A stretch of DNA of 64,000 nucleotides from the NCBI RefSeq assembly GCF_025869345.1, contig NZ_JAOZVW010000117.1, forward strand, positions 99,865 through 163,864, in the 5' to 3' direction. Position numbers and translations under genes: made by a program. The notes beneath the pieces are model-generated. The model was not told where the DNA came from. It saw only the letters and a list, made by a program, of their open reading frames with translations, and did not search any database. Below are positions 8,595 to 17,000 of this stretch, in pieces (position 1 is the first letter of the stretch; each line of letters begins with the position of its first letter). Origin of the DNA: Sphingopyxis sp. GTDB taxonomy: Bacteria > Pseudomonadota > Alphaproteobacteria > Sphingomonadales > Sphingomonadaceae.

Positions 8595-10532
8595 ATGAGC
8601 TTCATCCTGCGCCGCATCTCGACGACGAAGACGGGCAAGCAGATCATCCGCGACCAGGCGCTGCCGGGCGATACGATCACGCTCGGCCGCGACGCGGGCA
8701 ATGTCATCCATATCGCCGATCTGGCCGTGAACCCGCAGCACGCGGCGATCACGAGCGCCGATGGCCGCCATGTCCGCGTCGCGGCGAGCGAAGGGCTGGG
8801 GTTCGACTTCAACGGCCGCACCGTCGATACCGCCGATATCGACAGCGCCGCGGGCGCCGAACTACGTTTCGGCGGTCACCGCCTGACCATCACGCGCGAA
8901 GGCGACGACATCATCCTGCTCGTCGAGCGGATCGACGAATTGTCGCAATCGTCGAAGGACGTCGATGAGGCGAAGGCCTTTTCGCTCGCCGGGGTGATGC
9001 CAGGCAAGCGCATGGGCGCCTGGACCTTCGGCATCGTCGTCCTGCTCGCTTTCCTGATCGGGCCGATCTGGGCCTGGCACAGCTTTCGCGGTGTCGATGA
9101 GCGGCCGCAGGGCTATCACGCCGACATGGCCTGGTCGTCGGGGCCGCTGTCGAGCGCCCACGCCAATCTGAAGGGCGACTGCCAGGCGTGCCACGTCGAG
9201 CCGTTCGTCGCGGTAACCGACAAGGCGTGCGTCGGCTGCCACACCGGGGAGCACAAGGCGATGAGCGCGGCGCACGCCAATGCCCCGACCGCCATGCTGC
9301 TCGCCGCGCGGCATCCGCCGGGGGTGGGCGAAAAGGTTCTCGCGGGGTTCGCCAAGGCGTTCAACCGCCCGCAGGGGCGCTGCGTCGAATGTCATACCGA
9401 GCATGAGGGCGCGGGGCCGATGCCCGCGACGCCGCAGAAATTCTGCGCCGACTGCCACGACGGGATGAAGGCGCGGCTGATTGATGCGGGATTCAAGCCG
9501 ACCGTCGCCGATGCCGCCGATTTCGGCACGCTGCATCCCGAGTTTCGCCCGTGGGTCCATGCCGCGCCGGGCGCGAAGCCGGTTCGCGCGTCGGGCAAGG
9601 CGCCGCTTGACTATAACGGCCTCAAATTCCCGCACGACATCCACTTGAGCGCAACCGGCGGCGTCGCTCGTATGGCGGCTAGCTTCCGCGGCCGCTATGA
9701 TTTCGGCAACAAGCTCGAATGCGAAAATTGCCATCGCCCCGAAAGCGACGGGGTGCGGATGAAGCCGGTCGAGATGGAGCGCGATTGCGCGATGTGCCAC
9801 AGCCTCGCGTTCGAGACGGTGGGCGGGGTGACCCGCACGCTGCGTCATGGCGAGCCCGATCAGGTCGTCGCCGATCTCTTCGCCTATTACCGGTCGACCC
9901 CGCCGACGCGGCCGCTGCAACTCGGCGGGATGGAACGGCGGCGGCCGGGCGCCTATGCCGAGGGACAGGTCTACAACATCTATTTCCGCGAAGTCGCGGT
10001 GCGGCCGAGCCGCGCCGAGGATGCGGTGCGCGCGGTCTTCTCGAAGGGCGGGGCCTGCTATGACTGCCACACGATCTTCGCGCCCGCGTCGGGCAACAGC
10101 TGGCGGGTCCAGAAGGTCGTCCAGTCGCCGCGCTTCCTGTCGAAGGGCTGGTTCGACCACGCCGACCCCGGCCACGCCAAGGTCGAGTGCGCGACCTGCC
10201 ATACCGAGGCGCCGCGCTCGAAGCGCTCCGAACAGCTTCTTGTTCCGGGGCTCGCGCCGTGCCGCACCTGCCATGTCGGCGAGACCGGCGCCACGGTCGC
10301 GGCGGTGAAGGAACCGACAAGATCCTCGTGCGCGATGTGCCATGAATATCACTCCGACGGCGGCAAACCGTGGGCGCCGCAGCGCGAGCGCCGGAAAAAG
10401 GTCGCGGCGGTTACCGATCGTCCACCCATGGGCGTCTATACTGTGACCGCGATCACAGGTCCGGCGCGCCGTCATCTTTATGATGTGACATGGCGCACAC
10501 CGGTGCTGGGATTCGCAAGACAGGGCGGATGA
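8595..10532 (+). CDS. FHA-TM-decaheme cytochrome c fusion
   Basis: A 645-residue protein with three parts. Residues 1-110 look like a forkhead-associated domain (TITLGRDAGNVIHI, NPQHAAITSADG, then a FNGRTVD turn); FHA domains bind phosphothreonine. One membrane helix follows at about 137-160 (WTFGIVVLLAFLIGPIWAWH). From about residue 195 to 583 there are ten CxxCH heme c motifs (CQACH, CVGCH, CVECH, CADCH, CENCH, CAMCH, CYDCH, CATCH, CRTCH, CAMCH). The layout places FHA in the cytosol and hemes in the periplasm, with the helix as signal anchor. The start follows GGAGAGGGGG at good spacing, 19 bp after the cytochrome b gene. Heme attachment would need the Ccm system; ccmA and ccmB lie at the far end of this window. 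The electron acceptor is unknown. Confidence 0.85.
   Translation: MSFILRRISTTKTGKQIIRDQALPGDTITLGRDAGNVIHIADLAVNPQHAAITSADGRHVRVAASEGLGFDFNGRTVDTADIDSAAGAELRFGGHRLTITREGDDIILLVERIDELSQSSKDVDEAKAFSLAGVMPGKRMGAWTFGIVVLLAFLIGPIWAWHSFRGVDERPQGYHADMAWSSGPLSSAHANLKGDCQACHVEPFVAVTDKACVGCHTGEHKAMSAAHANAPTAMLLAARHPPGVGEKVLAGFAKAFNRPQGRCVECHTEHEGAGPMPATPQKFCADCHDGMKARLIDAGFKPTVADAADFGTLHPEFRPWVHAAPGAKPVRASGKAPLDYNGLKFPHDIHLSATGGVARMAASFRGRYDFGNKLECENCHRPESDGVRMKPVEMERDCAMCHSLAFETVGGVTRTLRHGEPDQVVADLFAYYRSTPPTRPLQLGGMERRRPGAYAEGQVYNIYFREVAVRPSRAEDAVRAVFSKGGACYDCHTIFAPASGNSWRVQKVVQSPRFLSKGWFDHADPGHAKVECATCHTEAPRSKRSEQLLVPGLAPCRTCHVGETGATVAAVKEPTRSSCAMCHEYHSDGGKPWAPQRERRKKVAAVTDRPPMGVYTVTAITGPARRHLYDVTWRTPVLGFARQGG
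10442..10491 (+). promoter_or_regulatory. CRP-type site and class II promoter before the cpdA-like gene
   Basis: TGTGACCGCGATCACA at 10442-10457 is a perfect CRP consensus (TGTGA-N6-TCACA). A TATGAT hexamer lies at 10479-10484, which puts the predicted start at about 10491 and the CRP centre at -41.5, the classical class II activator position. The site is inside the last codons of the decaheme gene, 125 bp before the phosphodiesterase start. Use by a CRP homologue is inferred. Confidence 0.72.
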
Positions 10533-10581
10533 CGATGGGGCGGCCGCGACCAGGCGGCGGGAGCAGGGGCAAGGGACGGAC

Positions 10582-11430
10582 ATGCTGATCGCCCAGATCA
10601 CCGATATCCATATCGGTTTCGACCCCGACAACCCTGCGGAATATAACCGCAAGCGGCTCGACGACGTGCTCGACGTGCTGATCGAGGGGCCGAACCGTCC
10701 CGACCTGCTGCTCGCGACCGGCGATATCACCGATCGCGGCGATCCCGACAGCTACCGCCGGCTGGCGACCGCTTTCTCGCGCTGTCCCTTTCCGGTGTGG
10801 CCGAGCGTCGGCAATCATGATCTGCGCGACAATTTTCACACCCAGTTTCCCGGCTTCGACGACGGCAACGGTTTTGTCCAATATAGTGTCGAACTGCCCG
10901 AACTGCGGCTGGTCACGATCGACACGCTCGAGGAGGGGCGCCACGGCGGCGCCTTTTGCGACGCGCGTGCGGCGTGGCTCGACGCCGAACTGGCGAAGGA
11001 CAAAGCCAAGCCGGCCTATATCGTGATGCATCATCCGCCGGTCGAGAGCGGCATCGAATGGATGAATACGCACCCCGACGAGCCGTGGGTGCACCGTTTC
11101 ACCGATGTCGTCCGCCGCCACGATCAGGTGCGCGGCCTGATCTGCGGCCATCTCCACCGCGCCGTCACCGTCGCCTGGGAAGGGCGCACGATCGCGATCT
11201 GCTCGTCGACCGCGCCGCAGGTCTCGCTCGACCTCCGACCGATCGACGAGAACAAGCCCGACGACCGTCCGATGATCGTCGCCGAAGACCCCGCCTATGC
11301 GATCCACCGCTGGAACGGGCGCGAACTGGTCAGCTTCTACGACCATGCGGGGGCGCACACGATGCTCGCCAAATATGACGAGCGGCTCCAGCCGCTGGTG
11401 CGCGAGTTGAAGGCCGAGCGGCCGGTCTGA
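10582..11430 (+). CDS. cpdA: CpdA-like cyclic nucleotide phosphodiesterase
   Basis: A 282-residue calcineurin-like metallophosphoesterase of the class III cNMP phosphodiesterase group. All five metal-site motifs are present: D8-x-H10, GD48 in ATGDITDRGD, GNHD at 77-80, H150 in VMHHPP and GH190-x-H192 in GLICGHLHR. The family hydrolyses 3',5'-cAMP (CpdA) or, in relatives, other phosphodiesters, so the substrate is probable rather than proven. No signal peptide; cytosolic. It lies 49 bp after the decaheme gene on the same strand and has its own CRP-type promoter, which would make a negative feedback loop on cAMP. A weak purine-rich site (AAGGGACGG) precedes the ATG. A hairpin follows between it and the convergent dehydrogenase gene. 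Confidence 0.82.
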   Translation: MLIAQITDIHIGFDPDNPAEYNRKRLDDVLDVLIEGPNRPDLLLATGDITDRGDPDSYRRLATAFSRCPFPVWPSVGNHDLRDNFHTQFPGFDDGNGFVQYSVELPELRLVTIDTLEEGRHGGAFCDARAAWLDAELAKDKAKPAYIVMHHPPVESGIEWMNTHPDEPWVHRFTDVVRRHDQVRGLICGHLHRAVTVAWEGRTIAICSSTAPQVSLDLRPIDENKPDDRPMIVAEDPAYAIHRWNGRELVSFYDHAGAHTMLAKYDERLQPLVRELKAERPV

Positions 11431-11438
11431 GCGATCGT

Positions 11439-11460
11439 CGCCCCCGCGAAGGCGGGGGCG
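11439..11460. terminator. Bidirectional hairpin between convergent genes
   Basis: A 9-bp GC-rich stem (cgcccccgc paired with gcgggggcg) closed by a gaag loop sits between the converging phosphodiesterase and dehydrogenase genes. It lacks a U-run but its place fits a shared terminator. Confidence 0.55.
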
Positions 11461-11465
11461 GCAGG

Positions 11466-12410
11466 TCAGTATCCCAGCGTCAAATCCACCCGTGGTTCGA
11501 CCGGCTCGCCCTTGTGCCAGCGACCCAGATTATCGAGGAAGCGCTCGGCGGCGCGCATGAACATCTTGTCTTGCGCGCGGCCCGACAGGTGCATGGTAAC
11601 ATGCGCATTGTCGAGGCTCCACAGCACATCGTCGGCGGGAAGCGGTTCGGGGGTGGTGACGTCGAGAAAGGCCGCCGCGATCCGCTTCGCGTCGAGCGCG
11701 GCGACGAGTGCCTCCTGATCGACCACCGCGCCGCGCGCGATGTTGATCAGGGTTGCGGTCGGCTTCATCGCGGCGAGTTCGGCGGCGCCGATCATGCCAT
11801 CGGTCTCGGGGGTCGCCGGAACCGCGAGGATCACCCAGTCATAGTCGCCGAGCCGCGCGCGCCACTGGTCGGGGGTCAGCGTGCCCGCGCCCGCGGAACG
11901 CCGCACGACGGTGACGTCGACGGCAAAACCCTTCAGCCGCTCCTCGATCAGCTTGCCGATCGCGCCATAGCCGAGCAGCAGCGCCTTCGATCCGTAGAGT
12001 TCGACCTTGCCCGGCGATTCGATCAGCCACTCGCGCCGCTCCTGCGCGCGGACGACGTCGCGATAGCCCTTCGCGACCGTGAGCATCCCCATCACCACAT
12101 ATTCGGCGATGGTGATCGCGTTGATCCCCGCCCCGTTCGTCACCACCGTGCCGCGTTCCTTGAGCAGGTCGAGCGGCATCCCGTCGACCCCGGCATAGAT
12201 GGAATTGAGCCACTTCATTTTCGTCGCCGCGGTGATGGCGGCCGCCATGTCCTTCTTGTCGTACATGTCGAACCAGCCGATCCCGGCTTCGGGCGCGAGC
12301 GCCATCGCCTCTTCCTTGGACTGGAAGAAGCGCGGTTCGACCCAGCCGGGCAGGCGAGCCTCGACAAGCGGCCGGATCAGGCCAGACAGGACGGTGACGG
12401 TTTTGGTCAT
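11466..12410 (-). CDS. D-2-hydroxyacid dehydrogenase
   Basis: A 314-residue NAD(P)-dependent dehydrogenase of the D-isomer-specific 2-hydroxyacid family. The Rossmann motif is LLGYGAIGK (about 144-152). The catalytic set is visible: Arg in NIARGAVVDQEAL, Glu in DVTTPEPLPADD, and His in HVTMHLSG. Length is right for the family (about 310 to 330). It could be a glyoxylate/hydroxypyruvate reductase, but the substrate cannot be read. No membrane or export signal. It lies downstream of cysS on the same strand, separated by a 106-bp palindromic spacer, so co-transcription is possible but not clearly shown. Confidence 0.88.
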   Translation of the reverse strand: MTKTVTVLSGLIRPLVEARLPGWVEPRFFQSKEEAMALAPEAGIGWFDMYDKKDMAAAITAATKMKWLNSIYAGVDGMPLDLLKERGTVVTNGAGINAITIAEYVVMGMLTVAKGYRDVVRAQERREWLIESPGKVELYGSKALLLGYGAIGKLIEERLKGFAVDVTVVRRSAGAGTLTPDQWRARLGDYDWVILAVPATPETDGMIGAAELAAMKPTATLINIARGAVVDQEALVAALDAKRIAAAFLDVTTPEPLPADDVLWSLDNAHVTMHLSGRAQDKMFMRAAERFLDNLGRWHKGEPVEPRVDLTLGY

Positions 12411-12423
12411 ATTATCTCCCCTT

Positions 12424-12508
12424 CCGCTTGCGGGAGGAGCCGGGGGTGGGCCCGTCCTTGCGCGGCGGTGGAGCCTTCATGCCCACCCCTAACCCCTCCC
12501 GCAAGCGG
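12424..12508. repeat. Inverted repeat between cysS and dehydrogenase
   Basis: Arms at 12424-12451 and 12481-12508 are nearly complementary (a core of ccgcttgcgggagg, then gggtgggc) with a 29-bp loop. It fills most of the spacer and is a typical sphingomonad extragenic palindrome, possibly an intercistronic stabiliser. Confidence 0.65.
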
Positions 12509-12516
12509 GAGGGGGA

Positions 12517-13995
12517 TTAATTGTCCAGCCGCCAATCCCATCCCAGCGGGTCGCCGTCCATCACCTCGACCCCCGCGGCGATGAGTTCGTCGCGCAGCGC
12601 GTCGGAGGCGGCGAAGTCCTTTGCCGCGCGCGCGTCCCTGCGGCGGGCGAGAATGGTCTCGATTGCCGGTTCGTCGATCGTTGCGGTTTTGGGTCGGATG
12701 CGCAGATCCTCGCGCGACAGGGCCAGCAGTTGCAGGCCGAGCACGGCGTCCATCGCCGTCAGCGCGGCGCGTTTCTGGCTGGCGTCGACCTTTTTCATTG
12801 CCGCCGCCTCTTCGAGCAAGGTGAGCGCGACGGGGGTGTTGAGGTCGTCCGACATGGCGGCGTCGAATTTGGCGAGCAGGTCGGCAAGGCGACGGTCCGT
12901 GATCCCGGTTTCCGCGGCACCGCGCACCGACGCGGCCGCCATCACCAGCCGCTTCAGCCGCGTCAGCGTAGCGCCGAGGCCTTCCCACGAAAATTCCAGT
13001 TCCGACCGATAATGCGCCTGGAGGCACATCAGGCGATAGGCGAGGGGGTGGTAGCCCCGATCGACCAGCAGCTGCAGGCGCAGGAACTCGCCCGAACTCT
13101 TCGACATCTTGCCGCCGCGATCGATCAGGAAATTATTGTGCATCCACATCCGGGCGCCCGAATGCTCGGCGCAGTCGAGACTGCCGCAGCCGCGATAGGC
13201 CTGGTTCTGCGCGATTTCGTTCGGATGGTGGATCTCGCGGTGATCGATGCCGCCGGTGTGGATGTCGAAGGGCATTCCGAGCTCGGCCTCGCCCATCACC
13301 GAACATTCGAGGTGCCAGCCGGGCGCGCCGCGGCCCCAGGGTGAATCCCATTCCATTTGCCGCGTCTCGCCGGGCGGGGTCTTGCGCCAGATCGCGAAGT
13401 CGGCGGCGTGGCGCTTGCCCTCGACCTCCTCGATCCGCGCCTCTCCCTCGTCGGTCACCGCGCGTGCGAGGCGGCCGTAATCGGCGACGGTCGAGACGTC
13501 GAAATAAAGGCCGCTGCCCAGCTCGTAGCAATGCGCGTCGGCGATCCGCGTCGCGAAGGCGATCATGCGCGGGACATAATCGGTCGCGACCGTCCATTTG
13601 GCGGGGTCGCGGACGCCCAGCCAGCCGAGGTCGCGCTTGAATTCGGTGGTGTAGAAAGCCGCGATGTCCCAGGCCGATTTGCCCTGCGAGGCCGCGGCCT
13701 TTTCCATCTTGTCGTCGCCGGCATCGGCGTCGGACGTGAGGTGGCCGACGTCGGTGATGTTGATGATATGGCGGAGCGCATAGCCCTTGAACGACAGGGT
13801 GCGGCCGAGCGTGTCGGCAAAGACATAGGCGCGCATATTGCCGATATGCTGGTAATTATAGACCGTCGGCCCGCAGCTATAGACGCGCGCCTCGCCGGGA
13901 TGGACGGGTCGAAAGTCTTCCAGGCCGCGCGTCAGGCTGTTGAACAGCCGCAGAGGCGCGCCGGATTCCGCGAGCGGGGCAGGGGCATCGGTCAT
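12517..13995 (-). CDS. cysS: Cysteinyl-tRNA synthetase
   Basis: A 492-residue class I aminoacyl-tRNA synthetase that charges tRNA-Cys. Visible: zinc-site Cys41 in YSCGPTVYN, the HIGH-type motif HIGN at 50-53, WHLECSVMGEAELG with zinc ligands, DIHTGGIDHREIHHPNEIAQ, and the KMSKS loop at 296-300. The C-terminal anticodon-binding region ends in GWDWRLDN, a usual CysS ending. Length is slightly above the usual 460 because of an N-terminal extension of about 25 residues. The start ATG at 13995 follows AAGGG seven bases upstream. It begins 46 bp after the stop of the giant TpsA gene; whether it has its own promoter in that short gap is unclear. Confidence 0.96.
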   Translation of the reverse strand: MTDAPAPLAESGAPLRLFNSLTRGLEDFRPVHPGEARVYSCGPTVYNYQHIGNMRAYVFADTLGRTLSFKGYALRHIINITDVGHLTSDADAGDDKMEKAAASQGKSAWDIAAFYTTEFKRDLGWLGVRDPAKWTVATDYVPRMIAFATRIADAHCYELGSGLYFDVSTVADYGRLARAVTDEGEARIEEVEGKRHAADFAIWRKTPPGETRQMEWDSPWGRGAPGWHLECSVMGEAELGMPFDIHTGGIDHREIHHPNEIAQNQAYRGCGSLDCAEHSGARMWMHNNFLIDRGGKMSKSSGEFLRLQLLVDRGYHPLAYRLMCLQAHYRSELEFSWEGLGATLTRLKRLVMAAASVRGAAETGITDRRLADLLAKFDAAMSDDLNTPVALTLLEEAAAMKKVDASQKRAALTAMDAVLGLQLLALSREDLRIRPKTATIDEPAIETILARRRDARAAKDFAASDALRDELIAAGVEVMDGDPLGWDWRLDN

Positions 13996-14041
13996 CTTCG
14001 CGCCCTTGCCCCGCTCCGGGGTGCTCCGTCAACCGAAAGGC

Positions 14042-17000
14042 TCAGGGTTGCGTATCGGTCGTCGGGGTCCACAGATCGTCGTTGCCCGCGCCGGTCACCG
14101 GATCGTCGAGCAACGGCTCGCCGGTCAGCGGGTCGAGGGCGCGCATCGTGATCAGTGCGGTGGGCAGGCTGGTGCCGTCGCCGTTTTCGTCGTCGCTGTC
14201 GACTTCCTTCTCGATCACGTCCTGGACCGGGAAGTTCGATTCATAGTCGGGCTGCTCGGGCGGGACGAAGGAGCAGGCCGCGACATTGGCGATCAGGCAG
14301 CCGTTGAAGGTCGCCCGCGGATCGTAGAGATCGGACGGGACCACCACGCCGCCGCCGTTGATCGTCAGCAGCGGAATCGTGTCGAGCCCCGTCACCTGTC
14401 CGTCCGGTCCCAGATGCACCCCGTTGAGCACGATCTGCACATTTCCCTCGCTTGCGAGGTTGAGACCGCCCGCGCCGAAAGTCAGCCCGCGGCGCTGCGC
14501 ATAATCGGTGCCGCTGCCGCTGTTCTGGACATAGACATTGCCGTTGAAGGCCATGCCGCGCGCGAAGAGCGCCCCTTCGTCGAGAGTGATGCCATCGTTC
14601 TGCGCCAGCCGCGTTTCGATATCGTCGAGAGTGGTTGCATTGGCGACGTCGTCGATGGCCTCCGGCGTGGCGACGATGATATCGCGCGACCGCATGTTGA
14701 GCTGTCCGCCCGGCGCATCGTTCGCGCCGACCAACCGCACCGAGCCTTGACCCAACAGGACTTCGAGCGCCGTGTCGGCGCGCAGGTTGAGCGCGTTGGC
14801 GTCCGACAGTCCGGTCAGTTGGACATCGCCGAGAACGCGCATCTTGCCGGGCGTGCGGATCGTCAGCGACCCGTCGACGCCGATGTTCGATCCCGAGGCG
14901 CCGCCCGTCACGGTGAATCCGTCGACCACGACGTCGGGCGGTGCCGCGCCACCGACCGAGAAGTCACCGACGGTGCTCACCTCGGGCGCGAAGATCTGGA
15001 TATCGTGGCCGAAGACCCGCGTCAGTTCGTCGGCGTCGATATGATAGCCGTTTTTCGTGCCCGTGCCTCCGACGAAGGTCTGCTGCTCGTTGTCGCCGTT
15101 CTGGAACGACAGCCCCTGCGTCACGTCCGCGGTGCCCACACGCGCGGCGCTGCCGATTGTGATATCGGCGGATGCCAGCGCGATATTCTCGCCGGTCACG
15201 ACGCCGTCGATCAGCAGCGAACCGAAGGCGTTCACGTTGAGTGCGCCCGTTACCGTCACATTGTTCAGCGTGACGAAACCGTCCGTCGCCGTGATCGCGG
15301 CGCTGTCCGCGGTCAGCGTATCGATGCCGACGCGCTCGCCCCCGCCGCTCAGATCGGCGCGGCCGGCGACGTCGCCGTTGACGATGAACAACTCGCCGTT
15401 CGTCCGCACGGCGGCATCGCCGACATCGGTGACCAGATTGGCAAAGGTCAGGTCGCTGCCGTCGCCGATGAACAGACTGTCGCCGCTGGCATCGATGTTT
15501 CCGCCCGATGCCAGCGTGCCGAGGTTGATGAGGCCATCGCTGCTAGAGAGCGTGGTCGCGCCGTTGCTTTGGACCAGATCGGCGGCAACGCCCGTCGCGC
15601 CCGAGAGATTCATGTCCCCGCCGCCGATGACGCCGGTCACGGCAATCGCGCCGTCGGCGGTCAGCGTGACATTGCCTTGCCCGGTGAGGCTGCCGCCGTC
15701 GATGCCCGCGGACGAGGTGATGGCGATGTCGCGGCCCGCCGTGAGGGTCTGAAGCACGGCGCCGCTGGGAGTGGTCAGATCGGCGAGTTGGACGCTGGCG
15801 CCGCCGATCGCGATATCGCGGCCCGCCTGCACGGAGCCGGTGACATTGGCGGTCCCGGCCGCATCGACGACCACGTCGCTGAACGCGTCGAGCCCGGCCA
15901 GCGTCGTATCGCCGCCCGAGGTGCGGATGCTGCTGTCGCCGCCGGTGACGCCGAGGCCCAGCGTCTCCCCGCCGTTCAGCGCGATCGTGGTCGCGGCGGT
16001 CAGGAAGATGTCGTCGCCCGCCGACAGGCCGGTCGCGGCGATCGACACGCCCGACGAGCGCAGGTCGATGTCGGCGCCGTCGAGCGAGGTCGATCCTTCG
16101 CCCTGCCCGATGGTGAAGCCGCCGGTCGGGGAATAGGCCAGCAGGAAGCCGTCGGGGCCGAGGCCGGTCGCGCTCACGTCATTTGCAGTGATCGCGCCGG
16201 TCGCCCGCACGTCGAGGTCGTCGCCGACGCTGACCTCCGCAAGGGTCGCCGTGCCCTGCGCCAGGACGAGCATGTCCTCACCCGCCGACGCGTTGGTCAG
16301 CGCGACCGACCGGCCGTTGATGCCGAACATCCCGGCGGCGCTGCTGTCGGTCAGGGTGACGTTGCCGATCGCATCGACATAGACGTTGCCGGCGCTCGGC
16401 ACATCGGGGTTGGACGAATCGGGATAGCCGCCCGTCGCGCTGACCGACGCGACGACATTGCCGCCCGCGCTCAGCATCGCGTTGCCGCCGGCGTTGTAGG
16501 TGCCGCCGATGTCTCCGGCCGCCGAAACGCCGATGTTGCCGGTGATGACGGCGTTATCGATCGCGACCGCGCCGGTCGTGCCGGTCGCCGAAAGCGAAGT
16601 GGCGGCGATGACGCTGCCGACGTCGATGCTGCCGCCGGCCATATAGACGTCCGAGCCTGCAACGATCGACGTGCCCGCAATTGCTCCTGGATCGCCGGCC
16701 GATCCCGTCGTGTCGAGATCGACAAAGGCACCCGCGTCGAGCGCGCCGAAGCTGATCGATGCGCCATCGGCGTCGATATAGCCGCCCGCGGTCGCATTCG
16801 CCAGATTAGCCGCGCCCGCCGCGCTGACGATGAGATTGTCGCCGGCGGCAAGCGGCCCGGTCGCCGTGATCGCGCCGCCTGCAATCGCGGCCAGATTGTT
16901 AAAGGCATCGACATTGGCGGCGGTGATGCCCGTGCCTGCGGTCAGCGTGATGTTCGACAGATCGGCCGGCGTCGTCACGATCTGCAGGAAAGGTGTCGGC

